DNA of 41,290 nt from a bacterium (GCA_024278215.1 JAJRTR010000164.1:1-41290), one strand, 5' to 3'; shown: positions 18,101 through 25,111, counted from the stretch's first letter. Numbers and translations: made by a program. Notes: generated from the sequence alone by a model not told the origin.

Positions 18101-18153
18101 GCATCAATGTTTACCTGCGGATCGACAGCGGCGGCATTCACGCCCATCTATAA
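12130..18153 (+). CDS. Giant secreted FN3/beta-repeat protein with Cys-Trp-rich tail
   Basis: A 2007-residue exported protein of unknown function. ATG 12130 is chosen because AGGGA lies 7 bases upstream and a signal peptide follows at once (hydrophobic core, cleavage near AVPAAAQ). Residues about 30-530 hold five fibronectin-III-like domains with recurring VNDGTG, LSANWS, YYFSVRA and GAGLVS motifs. Residues about 535-800 include a further Ig-like part (SPTAGMNITNPV). Residues about 800-1900 are a long series of short amphipathic strands in repeats such as VDGRVHFEG, reminiscent of AsmA/TamB-type or beta-solenoid domains (inference). Residues 1927-1989 form a tail with 14 Cys and 6 Trp, including HCCCGF and SWHWWG. 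It is first in an operon with an FN3 protein and an outer-membrane barrel, so a surface structure is likely. Confidence 0.85.
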   Translation: MINTKLIKGIVFTVSFFLCGLFAAVPAAAQDTTPPSCVVDELADIQGEATFAVHWAGADESGGSGLTGLYRVQVQDAAEGTWTDWLVNTEQTNGSFAGLDGHTYYFQCAAKDVAGNWTALAADGFGDTATTVRTENLSVQIVNDGTGDDTDFTSSADTLSGNWSEASGAVGYSYCIGTAPGEANVLAWTDTSSTSFTDSGLTLVHGVVYYISVRAKTAADYYGDISVSDGIVSDQTAPDAPSVDTDAQIQSTSMIQATWSASDPESGIVRYEVSVGTTAGGTDVGDWASAGSATVYDITGLSLTVGGTYFVNVRAVNGAGAVSDVGSSSAVVVVGTIPAAPAYVNDGTGQDAEYTSDTTRLSANWSAVADASRYDYAVGTTPLGTDIVNWTDAGAVTSYEVSSLTLTSGTTYYFSVRAINGSTPGPAITSDGITADTSAPSTPIVETPELLISNTTQLQASWNAEEPESEITLYEYAVGTSPTSQDALGWTGTGTSVSVVINNIDMQVGKTYFIQVRATNGAGLVSNTGVSDAVVVTHNADITTTFSPSEVTTVQTDAGNADSIITIYFNESSGVGVDYHQLQMLYVLDNGTEFEDQVRMITGTGQPDPIQVGGDAGMSIDAGISITPGGAESYRFAVVIPEYIVTHAVGGRADASLTMRFIFTGTDESKQEVTTITNVPLVLSSHAAAASDLHVDEVSITSPTAGMNITNPVAFAAAATVKTTGSGDIKGYWELDGRPYHEFREHASAGSDMTLSVKLPESLGGRHTLILKIIMPEVMESAPVVFTVTDVIKGAVFTDFWAGDLHFTDVRAIFDGDLKAYSGSAKLEYGVIRLETPVPFSNLTIEERNGRYELTGGALKTEIDFREVHDALSIYVDRLAVTTSGAKVDGRVHFEGADGVPGIGPLHFYGVDITSDGITGSVTFPEKQQGTIGIFNIAINSVHFSYTSGGLTLDASAVLTLGDEGTAGGSLDCVFSVSSSGSAVFRVGEQAYEKAGITDTQSGLGNDLVLAGFTYHVTYGELSEKDGALALDATGGALDAAAALGPGVKLNIGSLRMIDTGSITLSDISSPEFSFGSFSAKATAREITLSLGEIPDLVLDMEITAPMGGGKLVLTAENVPVGKEGIRDADITVKPAGGSDHVAELRLLDWADLKVSSAIIHVKDRKPTGMVLTAGLSFDGKGFESENITWENNDWSGTLHAVGDPSFELAGAKMEFPAGSEIDLTMKGEGNDGHSVAVIFKNTSFDFSGLIGKPFKFTVDELSVTDGAVAADVSVHDTVTLADLSLAINKLHIDSPRPATGGKRTIDALLGGTLILNAGRKIKIGFNNMKMSSTGEIGGDISPGYDTEFNMFGASFRIKKIHLDKPADGELRFTMDGSIGFLNSRVDFTGMTYRKGKLNVHAEVSGNAPLRMPGLHFIGFTKLDVVDNKLEADGFFELPAPINKRVPLENLAIDTSGGLPDRIEIDNLSFNVDDFTFKVSKASFEFKTKALTLDGNIALPDGYFDQMIPFRNVSLTMPEGDSGRPAQADMSKASTTATEIKDTRHNLPLQISKFSIGIDPAHNSKWFVNLSGKLSMELDGQSFYLDFLNYKIYSDMSMSMGRVSGGLKIGGFDVNVDDLDIVDNVSDPYTQITGGMSMESLGTVAVKDLRIHRSGAVELAGVHLDMDYNAYKYDVNISYIDKTFKGSGRITFENEELDVSAIFGPSEWMLDIEASGLDIELFPGVTLVKVGGGVHYWKNSNLLKFKIDCGLALPEKDVLYGDVELDVATNGIIGINGNLIMFDSLPVKEAYIHIDIPHATLAGTIVLNKTIGGVANADVTLDVLFSPNNWYLSGNGNANILGSLSINPVSFRLDSNGFRASGHSNINVVIMTAGFDFNLDITTGGSVSGSFAGHVGATILGIVHVSGDLEVAYINGAFDGHVGLSGCLDVCMPGCSWHWVNHCCCGFNYPCGCSWHWWGISCGSCHTQICVPLYQPYNCSWCYSKIHKCASINVYLRIDSGGIHAHL

Positions 18154-18175
18154 GCGGGACTTTCGGAGGACATAA

Positions 18176-20491
18176 ATGAAACGAATCGTTTTATACATTA
18201 TTGCAGTACTTGTATTCCTGTGCGGAATTTCCGATGCACAAACAAAAGACATCACCGAACCCGCGTCCCACGCACTGGCTACGGATTCCGCCGTGTACAT
18301 GTTCGTTAATGTATTGCCGATGGACGGAGTGGCGGGCTTCATGGTGTACCGCGCAGACGAACCCATCGCCGCACTCAACCGCGAGCACGGCGCCTTCTCT
18401 GAAAAATCATCTTCAGACCTGAAAACCGGTCTGGATTCCGCGCACCGCCAGATCCTCGACAAAATACTCGAGGGCAAAACCCTGGACGAACTGCAAAAGG
18501 AAATCGAAGAACTCGAGAAAACTGACCCACAGGCTGCCGAAAAACGCAAACAGGAAATAAAGGCCGCTATCGAACAGAATATCAGGGATTACGAAACCGC
18601 TTCCGAAAAACTGCAACACGACAGCAAGAACGCACTGGACCAGCACCATGAGGATTATAAGAATAAGGTGGAAAACGCCATCGAGAACGGTCCGGCCCCG
18701 GAGGACTTCAAACTGCTCACGGACACACCCGTGACACCCTTCACCGACGATCAGAAAATCATGGACGAACTCAACCTCGTCGACCTCGATTCACTTAAGG
18801 CGATGGGGCTGCAGTCCGCTTCGGAACTGGTGACGAAATATGACGAACACAAGGGCAATATCAACCTGCTCCTCCTGCACTCCCTGCCTGTAAACAGAAT
18901 CATGGGCCGCGTATACGAAGACACCACCGTGACGCCCGGCAACGGGTACGTTTACCGCGTGGACCTTGTAGATGATAAAGGCAATGTGGTGCGCAGCCTG
19001 CCCCCGATCACCGTCATCGCACAACCCAATCCACCGGCCACTCCTACAGGGTTCATAGCCGAGGCGAAATCGGATCATGTCGAACTGCGCTGGGACAAAC
19101 CCTCTAACATTCCTACCGGCTGGATCATTCTGCGCTCGGATTCTTCCCGCGATGCAGAGTTCACAAAGATCAATCCCGGCGTTATTTCAAGCATCGGTAA
19201 GTCCATATTCAAAGATTATTCGGTCAAACCCGGCATGAAACTCAGTTACAAACTTTTCGCCGTGGACACTGTGGGCAACCGTAGCATACCCGCGGAATCA
19301 CCGTCTTTCACCTTCGTGGACATCGTTCCACCGGCTCCACCCACAGGCGTAAAAGCCGTTTTGAAAAACGGTCGCATCTCCCTGACCTGGCCCCGAAGCA
19401 GGGAAACAGACCTGGCCGGCTACAATGTCTACCGCAGTAATACTCCGGATGGAGACTTCAAGTTGCTCACCGACACATCGCTGGCCGCAGACGCCGTCGA
19501 ACACATATCGGATGTGAATGTACCCGGCACTGTCCATTACTATCGCATAACCGCTCTGGACACTACAGGCAACGAAAGTGCGCCTTCACATTTAGCATGG
19601 GTCGTACCCCCGGACACTCTGGGGCCGGATTCCATCTCCGATCTCTCGGTGGAACAATCGGGGCCGGACTCCGTGACTCTGACATGGACCTGCAACGAAC
19701 CGAAGGACATGCACGGGTATCACATTTATCGCGGCTACTCGAAGGACAGCCTGAAAAAGATACACACATCCGTCATCCCCAAAGGAACATATTCCTATGA
19801 GGACAGCAACCTGCGTCCGGGCGAAACTTACTACTATGCGGTCGCGGGTGTCGACATCAATATGAACGAAGGCGCTCTTTCCGGTATCGTCGAGGTCGTC
19901 GCTCCCGACAGTGAAGCCCCCCTGCATCCCGCCAACATCGCCGCCGCGCCCGGCGACGGGATGGTCACGTTGTCGTGGCCCGCGAACCACGAACCGGATG
20001 TGGCCGCATACCACCTGTATCGCTCAAACGGGGAAAACAGCCCCTTTTCCAGAATCTTTATTTCCGACGCTGCAACTACGCAATATGTGGACAAAGATGT
20101 GGAGAACGGACTGGAATATATGTACTTCATCAAGGCCGTGGACAGTGCGGGCAACGAAAGCGCACAATCGCATACGGCATACGCAACCCCGCGTGACACC
20201 GCGGCACCGGCAGCCCCACGAGACACGAACGTCGAGGTGTCTGCCGCAGGCGTCACAATCTCATGGAAAGCGCCGAATGAACACGACATCGTGGGATACC
20301 TTGTGCTGCGCGCACAAGCGGAAACCGCCGTATATGAAACCATTACCGATCAGCCCGTAACCAACAACAGCTACACCGACACAACCGCCGCGGGAGAATG
20401 CTGGTACAAGATAGTAGCCGTTGATACATCGGGAAACAGAAGCCCGCGAAGCAACGCCGCGGGACCGGTCATACTCAGGGCCGGTAAGTAA
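18176..20491 (+). CDS. Secreted fibronectin type III repeat protein with coiled-coil insertion
   Basis: A 771-residue exported protein. GGAGG is 6 bases before the ATG, and the signal peptide ends near GISDAQ. Five clear FN3 domains of about 95 residues begin near residues 284, 384, 482, 580 and 676. They share a GYxxYRS, FxxL, Y(Y/F)(R/A)VxAVDxxGNES pattern. The N-terminal 250 residues look like a further FN3 domain split by an insert. GFMVYRADEP (residues about 52-61) and DFKLLTD (about 178) match consecutive parts of a normal domain (compare GYNVYRSN...GDFKLLTD in the second domain). Between them lies a highly charged helical stretch of about 115 residues, rich in Glu, Lys and Gln, likely a coiled coil. 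It follows the giant protein by 22 bases. A structural or adhesive extracellular role is probable; no enzymatic domain was seen. Confidence 0.85.
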   Translation: MKRIVLYIIAVLVFLCGISDAQTKDITEPASHALATDSAVYMFVNVLPMDGVAGFMVYRADEPIAALNREHGAFSEKSSSDLKTGLDSAHRQILDKILEGKTLDELQKEIEELEKTDPQAAEKRKQEIKAAIEQNIRDYETASEKLQHDSKNALDQHHEDYKNKVENAIENGPAPEDFKLLTDTPVTPFTDDQKIMDELNLVDLDSLKAMGLQSASELVTKYDEHKGNINLLLLHSLPVNRIMGRVYEDTTVTPGNGYVYRVDLVDDKGNVVRSLPPITVIAQPNPPATPTGFIAEAKSDHVELRWDKPSNIPTGWIILRSDSSRDAEFTKINPGVISSIGKSIFKDYSVKPGMKLSYKLFAVDTVGNRSIPAESPSFTFVDIVPPAPPTGVKAVLKNGRISLTWPRSRETDLAGYNVYRSNTPDGDFKLLTDTSLAADAVEHISDVNVPGTVHYYRITALDTTGNESAPSHLAWVVPPDTLGPDSISDLSVEQSGPDSVTLTWTCNEPKDMHGYHIYRGYSKDSLKKIHTSVIPKGTYSYEDSNLRPGETYYYAVAGVDINMNEGALSGIVEVVAPDSEAPLHPANIAAAPGDGMVTLSWPANHEPDVAAYHLYRSNGENSPFSRIFISDAATTQYVDKDVENGLEYMYFIKAVDSAGNESAQSHTAYATPRDTAAPAAPRDTNVEVSAAGVTISWKAPNEHDIVGYLVLRAQAETAVYETITDQPVTNNSYTDTTAAGECWYKIVAVDTSGNRSPRSNAAGPVILRAGK

Positions 20492-20517
20492 ATGAAATAT
20501 GTTAAAGGATATATCTT

Positions 20518-22539
20518 ATGAGCAAAGCTGTTTTCAAATACTTGTTGCCGTTCGCACTTGCCGTGGCACTCTTCAGCAACCCCGCCCATGCACTCAAGTT
20601 TCACCTGAGCGAACCTTCCAGTCACCCGGATAAAATCGATGTAACCACAAATCCGCCCGTCACTTCCGGGACAACAGCGGGCGTGAACCCGGCCAACGTA
20701 GGAGCCGCAGGCTCCGTACCGGCAAGCGACACCGGCACAGGCAACACTACCGCGCCAAGGGGCCGCGCACTCGGCGACGGCAAATACAACGGAATCTTTT
20801 CCGCATGGCAGCCCCTCGACAACACGCTGCCACTCAAATCCGCCCAAATCGAGCTCGGTGTCATCTCGCACAGACAGCACCGACAGATGCGCAACATTCT
20901 GTCACGCAGCGTTTTCACCGGCAACTATTATCTCGAAGGCGTCGAGTCAAATACGATTATCGACAAGCTCGGCTGGAAAACGCAACTGCACCGTCAGCTT
21001 AAAGGGAAACCCGTCACAAACTCACTGATTTCAATAAACGGTGAACAGAGCGGACTTACATTCAAATACGACGAAAAGGAAAAACTCACCAGTCTGGCCG
21101 CACCGAAAACCGGGGGAAACCACACGCGCAACCGCACGCTCTCCGTCGACTACAAACACTCAGACGCTCTCACTTTCAAACTCAAAAGCGACTCCCGGCT
21201 TCATCACACCATGGGCGGCACCCCCACAAATACCACCTCGGAAAAGTACGACTGGAGCGCGGGATACCTGTTCGCCGAAAACTCGCAGCTGCTATTGACA
21301 CACACCGACAACACAAGCCGCAACCGCATAAACAATAAAACTTCGCGCAACATCGGCACAGGCGTCACTCTGACCATGCCGCTGGCAGGCATTTTCGGGG
21401 TGCGCCTGGGCTATAAACACAACGACAACTTTCTAAACTCCAGCGGCACGGGCACCAGCCACAACTCACGCACCGCCTCCCTTGCCGTCATCTGCCAACT
21501 GCAAGAAGATTCGCAACTCACCTGGACCATCAGTCACTCCAACCTGAAAAGCATGTCCGGCACGTCCACCCTGGACTACGATGTCGCAGGTCAGGAAATC
21601 AATCTGCATTACGTCTTATCCAAAGCCCTGACACTAAATACAAAAAATATTCTCAAAGACGACGACGCAAACGGCAAATACACTCACAATCAGGCCGTGC
21701 TCGTTCTGGACCACTCGCATTTCCGCATTCTACCGGGGAAAACCACATTCACCACGAAAAAAACCATCAACCGCGCAGGCAGCGGCGCTCACAAGACAGT
21801 GGCCGAAAACAACACGATCAACCTGCCTCTTTCCTACCTCAACGGACGACTCAAGGCCAGGGCTCAACTCAACTTCAGCCGCAACAGCAGACTCAGCGCG
21901 GTCTCCAGCAACGATACATCGGCCAATAACCACAACTACAGGGTCACTTACAACATCCTGCGAAACCTGAAAGCTAAACTGGAAGCAAAAAGCATGGAAC
22001 AGACCGCATTCTCCGGTGACGGGCTTGCCTCGATGAAATCCAACAACGTCTATTCCGAAAAACTTTCCTACGAACTCAAAACGCCACTCGCAGGCATACC
22101 AGCCGTCACAGCCTTCAAATACGACCTCAAAACCAGCAGGTCGCGCAACAGAACCTTTGCCCCACGCAACGCTTTCAGCATCTCCAAAATAACATCGAAT
22201 ATCGGCACATTATCATTCGCCGACGGCAACTACTCCGGCTCCTACCAGTTCGAACACTCGAACTCGCGCCAACCCCACGGCATTGCTTTCCGCGCACTGA
22301 AACACAGACTTAAAATCAACATCGCCGATTTCGTCGGCTTCAAACTCACCTCGGATTACACGGCTGTGTTCCAGACAAAAGGCTTTTCCAACAACGGTAT
22401 TCTCAAACTATCCCAGGTGCTGGACAACAACAATGTCTTCTCCCTCGCCTGGGAGTTCAGTCGCAACCAGGACAAAAACAACTTAACGGGAAACAGGAAA
22501 AGCGAGTATCTGGAAGCCACGATGGAATTGAACTTCTGA
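20518..22539 (+). CDS. Predicted outer-membrane beta-barrel protein
   Basis: A 673-residue protein with a signal peptide ending near NPAHA. It has a Pro/Thr/Gly-rich linker (about residues 40-85), then some 580 residues of alternating polar and hydrophobic segments separated by short Asn/Ser/Gly turns, the usual look of transmembrane beta-strands. The last residues, YLEATMELNF, end in Phe after alternating hydrophobics, the classical signal recognised by the BAM machinery. No named family was recognised. The ATG is 26 bases after the FN3 gene stop, preceded by a weak AAAGGA. Its place after two secreted proteins suggests that it anchors or exports them, but this is inference. The barrel call rests on sequence pattern only. 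Confidence 0.75.
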   Translation: MSKAVFKYLLPFALAVALFSNPAHALKFHLSEPSSHPDKIDVTTNPPVTSGTTAGVNPANVGAAGSVPASDTGTGNTTAPRGRALGDGKYNGIFSAWQPLDNTLPLKSAQIELGVISHRQHRQMRNILSRSVFTGNYYLEGVESNTIIDKLGWKTQLHRQLKGKPVTNSLISINGEQSGLTFKYDEKEKLTSLAAPKTGGNHTRNRTLSVDYKHSDALTFKLKSDSRLHHTMGGTPTNTTSEKYDWSAGYLFAENSQLLLTHTDNTSRNRINNKTSRNIGTGVTLTMPLAGIFGVRLGYKHNDNFLNSSGTGTSHNSRTASLAVICQLQEDSQLTWTISHSNLKSMSGTSTLDYDVAGQEINLHYVLSKALTLNTKNILKDDDANGKYTHNQAVLVLDHSHFRILPGKTTFTTKKTINRAGSGAHKTVAENNTINLPLSYLNGRLKARAQLNFSRNSRLSAVSSNDTSANNHNYRVTYNILRNLKAKLEAKSMEQTAFSGDGLASMKSNNVYSEKLSYELKTPLAGIPAVTAFKYDLKTSRSRNRTFAPRNAFSISKITSNIGTLSFADGNYSGSYQFEHSNSRQPHGIAFRALKHRLKINIADFVGFKLTSDYTAVFQTKGFSNNGILKLSQVLDNNNVFSLAWEFSRNQDKNNLTGNRKSEYLEATMELNF

Positions 22540-22573
22540 CACGTACCTGTCTGAATCTCAAGAGGGATATATT

Positions 22574-22593
22574 CCCCGCCGCTTGCAGCGGGG
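22574..22593 (+). repeat. GC hairpin repeat, copy A
   Basis: CCCCGCCGCTTGCAGCGGGG is a nearly perfect palindrome followed by TAGTTCATT. A close relative lies at 24183-24203 and is also followed within three bases by TTCATT. It lies 35 bases after the stop of the beta-barrel gene, so it could double as transcription terminator, although a T-run is lacking. Confidence 0.6.
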
Positions 22594-22935
22594 TAGTTCA
22601 TTACATGTCATAGTCCCCGGGCCGGACAGTTCATTATAAAGTGGCTGGGAGAAAACCCCCGAAAAACGCGATTGCTCATAGGCAGCGGGATGAGCGACCA
22701 GCCTGGGTTCGGGGTGAAGATGGAATCCGCTCTGTTTTCATGCTCTTTTCTCGACTGCGCCGTGATGAGATATGCCGGCGCATTCCGCGTTGTTTTTCTA
22801 TTCAATTTTTAAAACATCTATAATCGGCAGGCGCTTTTGATCTTGTTCTTTTTCCGCGTCTCGTTGTATTTCCTGATGCGCCGCCTGCGTTTGTTTTCTT
22901 TTTTGAAGAATAGCGAGCCGAGTGTGTGAGTAATG

Positions 22936-22971
22936 TATCCTTCTGTCTGCGCGACCAGGGGCTCGTGCTCC
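22936..22971 (+). repeat. 36-bp direct repeat, copy 2
   Basis: Same orientation and 35/36 identity with 11760-11795, 11.2 kb upstream. The sequences outside the 36 bp are unrelated. Together the two copies flank 12130-22539. Confidence 0.7.
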
Positions 22972-23083
22972 TGTCAACAGGTAGCAAATTGCCGACGTAA
23001 ACAAAACTATTCCGAGCCAATAAACTATTCTCAAATTTTATAATACACGTACTGCCCCTTACACTTCCGCTATGTGCATAATT

Positions 23084-23127
23084 CTAGGTCTGACACCAAT
23101 ACATGCTAGGTCTGACACCAATACATG
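23084..23127 (+). repeat. Tandem duplication of a 22-bp unit
   Basis: Two perfect adjacent copies (23084-23105 and 23106-23127) contain GGTCTGACACCAATACATG. On the other strand the core reads GGTGTCAGACC, a motif seen next to REP-type elements. Only two units are present and there are no spacers. Confidence 0.65.
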
Positions 23128-23224
23128 ACCCGCCAATCCCCTGACCCCAATCCCCCCCCAAGTAAATCTCCACCTTCTCTTCTGCCTTCACCCCTGTGAA
23201 CGGGTACGATAAAAGATAGCCATT

Positions 23225-23857
23225 TTATCTAATTGCATCAGCTTTATTTTGCTTTTTAATTTTAAGATATAATCTTCTCAGATACTCTTCAGAAAAGTAA
23301 GGTAATTCTTTGACTTTAATTACGCAAATATCCTCAGGATTCTTACCATGTAAGCAAAAAACAAAATTAAGAAAGAGATTCGTTTTTTTTGAATCAGAGA
23401 AAGTATAGTTTATCTTATAAGCATCATTGTATAGAGAGAAATCTATATCCTCACCAAAGTATTCTTTCAACTCTTTCACAAAATTATGCCAATAAACCGC
23501 ATTTTCCACAACTTCCCATTGAACACCATTAATTGTTTTAAATGGAGGAGTTACACCATATTCCTTATAAATTACAAATTTTTTCTTTTGAAGTTTTTTC
23601 TTAAACACACGTAATTCTTCCTTTGTCGGCATATAGCTGGTAAAATAATCCTTGCATATTATTAGTTGGCCATTTCTAATTTCAGTCGCGAAATTAACAT
23701 CTTTGACATTTTTAACAACATAAGGTACTTCCTTAATTATTTCAAAATTAGCGTCATTTTTATTCCCAATCGCAACATATGATTTATTATTACATGACAT
23801 TGTAGAAATAATAATAAAAACAAGCATGACATTAATCATATTTATGTTAAATTTCAC
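23225..23857 (-). CDS. AT-rich predicted lipoprotein of unknown function
   Basis: A 210-residue protein. A GTG start at 23857 is chosen because AGGAGG lies 7 bases upstream; a TTG two codons earlier would sit almost on the ribosome site. The N-terminus is a short lipoprotein signal (MINVMLVFIIIS) with a lipobox-like TMSC, so Cys22 would be lipidated. The mature part is rich in Lys, Asn, Tyr and Phe, with KKKLQKKK near the middle and charged C-terminal helices. No family was recognised. Base composition is far more AT-rich than the flanking operons, a sign of recent transfer. Directly upstream on the same strand ends a remnant reading frame (23919-24167). A toxin-immunity type arrangement is conceivable but not demonstrated. 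Confidence 0.7.
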   Translation of the reverse strand: MKFNINMINVMLVFIIISTMSCNNKSYVAIGNKNDANFEIIKEVPYVVKNVKDVNFATEIRNGQLIICKDYFTSYMPTKEELRVFKKKLQKKKFVIYKEYGVTPPFKTINGVQWEVVENAVYWHNFVKELKEYFGEDIDFSLYNDAYKINYTFSDSKKTNLFLNFVFCLHGKNPEDICVIKVKELPYFSEEYLRRLYLKIKKQNKADAIR

Positions 23858-23918
23858 AAACAAGCCTCCTATTCATGTTTTTAAATTACATAAAGAAGTT
23901 GTAAATATCATGGCTCGA

Positions 23919-24167
23919 TCAAAAATCAAATGCTCCATCCGGATGAAACCCTGTTGGCCAATTTGCAACATCGTTTCCACATTCTGGTTGTCCATAATAC
24001 TTATCTTTGAAATTATTATTATAATCTTCTACACATGCAGATCTACAGTCTAATCCATTATTGTGAGAAAAAACAAGATGGTCAGGAATCGCATGAGAGA
24101 AGCGCTCTTTTTGCGCTTCTCGACGAAAAGTTTTGAAAGAGTGTGAAAAACTTCTTAAGAAGTTTTC
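23919..24167 (-). pseudogene. C-terminal remnant of an AT-rich gene, no start codon
   Basis: On the minus strand an open frame of 82 sense codons runs from 24167 to a TGA at 23919-23921 and has no good start. Its last part reads like real protein: DHLVFSHNNGLDCRSACVED, then Tyr/Asn/Lys-rich residues, then NWPTGFHPDGAFDF as C-terminus. The first part coincides with palindromic repeat DNA (24097-24171), so the original gene was probably cut by that repeat, or by the event that brought it. It ends 61 bases before the AT-rich lipoprotein start and shares its composition. The family is unknown. It could be the tail of a large secreted or toxin-type protein, which is speculation. Confidence 0.4.
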
Positions 24168-24171
24168 TCAC
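24097..24171. repeat. Pair of strong hairpins
   Basis: The first is a perfect 9-bp stem GAGAAGCGC (24097-24105) / GCGCTTCTC (24113-24121) with a 7-base loop. The second is a long palindrome centred on TTAA at 24155-24158, with GTGAAAAACTTCTT pairing with AAGAAGTTTTCTCAC apart from one bulge. They lie downstream of the minus-strand gene at 24227-25111 and may end its transcript. They also look like part of a dispersed intergenic repeat. Confidence 0.6.
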
Positions 24172-24182
24172 ATATATTGATG

Positions 24183-24203
24183 CCCCGTCCGCTTGCTCCG
24201 GGG
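24183..24203 (+). repeat. GC hairpin repeat, copy B
   Basis: CCCCGTCCGCTTGCTCCGGGG followed by AGCTTCATT; it is related to copy A at 22574-22593 in sequence, palindromy and flank. It is 23 bases beyond the stop of the minus-strand gene that ends at 24227, so it is suitably placed to be its terminator hairpin. Confidence 0.6.
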
Positions 24204-24226
24204 AGCTTCATTTGTGACAAACATGG

Positions 24227-25111
24227 TTATTCTACATCGTACATCTGTTTCATGTAGTGGAGTTCGGTGATGTTGGAGATTTGTATCATGCGGTCCATTT
24301 TGTCTGGAGAGAACTGATAGTAGGTCTCGCGGACGCGGTCGATGACGCCCATGCCGAACGAGATAGCGCCGATGTCGTCTGTGTGCTGTGGGGGCCGTCC
24401 GAGCTTCTGAAGTTTGTCGTCCTTATCAATCAAGGCCTGGCGAACATCGTGTAATATCTCGCGCGTCGAGTCCACAAGATGCTTGTTTTCTCCGGCTTTC
24501 ATTACTGTGTGCGCGAATCCGATCATGCGTCGTCCTTCAGTCTGTGAAACTGTAATATAGGCCTGTCGATAGTCCTCGAAATTGACAACGAGCGTGTCGT
24601 CGATTTTTGTGTCCCGTGATTCATAGGTTTTCATGAGTCCCGCGACAAGTTTATTCTCGAGCCTTTTCGATAGTGTATAAGCGACAATTGTGCTGAGTCC
24701 TATTTTCATTGCAGACGGGAAGATTGATACGTGCTTCATCATTATTCGCGGGATGGAGGGGATAATAAAGGCGAGTTTATGCGGACGCTTCAGCATTTTT
24801 ATCATCGACTCGAAGCTCTTATCCAGTTCGCCGCGATCTTCCACCTTAGGATAAACATTGCTCGTGAAAAGGTCTTCCATTTCGTCGATGTCGTCCTGTG
24901 AAATATCATCGAGCAGATTGTTATCCCTGATTTCAGCTATCGCCTCGAGGTATTCTATTCTATAGCGCTTATGGATTTCGGCATGAAGAAACTCGACTGC
25001 CTTTTTCCTTAATATTGCTTGTTCCCTGCTTTCTACCTGTGCCAATATGCAGCCTTTCCGTATTATTGATTCCCTGATGTCAACCGAATCCGAATATACA
25101 ACTGCGCGCAT
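24227..25111 (-). CDS. Conserved-looking hypothetical protein, mostly helical
   Basis: A 294-residue protein of no recognised family. The start is uncertain: ATG at 25111 (MRAVVYSDSVDIRE) is preferred, and an upstream ATG at 25147 would add 12 residues; neither has a clear ribosome site. The sequence is rich in charged helices, with a long acidic stretch (DDISQDDIDEMEDLF) and one moderately hydrophobic segment (LAFIIPSIPRIMMKHVSIFP). Later sections read like an ordered alpha-helical domain (SQTEGRRMIGFAHTVMKAGE). No signal peptide, zinc motif or nucleotide-binding loop was found. It stands alone on the minus strand, divergent from the secreted protein at 25392, and is followed by hairpins. 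Base composition resembles the main chromosome, unlike the neighbouring AT-rich lipoprotein. Confidence 0.65.
   Translation of the reverse strand: MRAVVYSDSVDIRESIIRKGCILAQVESREQAILRKKAVEFLHAEIHKRYRIEYLEAIAEIRDNNLLDDISQDDIDEMEDLFTSNVYPKVEDRGELDKSFESMIKMLKRPHKLAFIIPSIPRIMMKHVSIFPSAMKIGLSTIVAYTLSKRLENKLVAGLMKTYESRDTKIDDTLVVNFEDYRQAYITVSQTEGRRMIGFAHTVMKAGENKHLVDSTREILHDVRQALIDKDDKLQKLGRPPQHTDDIGAISFGMGVIDRVRETYYQFSPDKMDRMIQISNITELHYMKQMYDVE

Larger units (their letters stand above)
22540..23224. other. 685-bp non-coding region rich in repeats
   Basis: No gene is supported. It contains a GC-rich hairpin repeat (22574-22593), the second 36-bp direct repeat (22936-22971), a tandem duplication (23084-23127) and a run of eight C near 23152. 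A frame on the minus strand (23034-22798) begins with a hydrophobic helix but lacks a ribosome site. It overlaps the 36-bp repeat in a different frame from the one noted for that repeat, so it was not called. The segment 22600-22800 may be decayed coding DNA. Confidence 0.6.

Noticed and set aside
22608-22823. Short frames on both strands after the beta-barrel gene
   Set aside because: Neither has a ribosome site or recognisable protein features; both probably lie in a decayed segment.
22798-23034. Minus-strand frame of 78 codons starting with a hydrophobic helix
   Set aside because: No ribosome site; it runs through the 36-bp repeat, and a competing frame covers the same bases.
23084-23127. 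CRISPR array
   Set aside because: Only two adjacent units, with no spacers and no cas genes.
23826-24053. Plus-strand frame of 75 codons with a hydrophobic C-terminal half
   Set aside because: It overlaps the lipoprotein start and the remnant frame on the other strand, whose residues look more like real protein.
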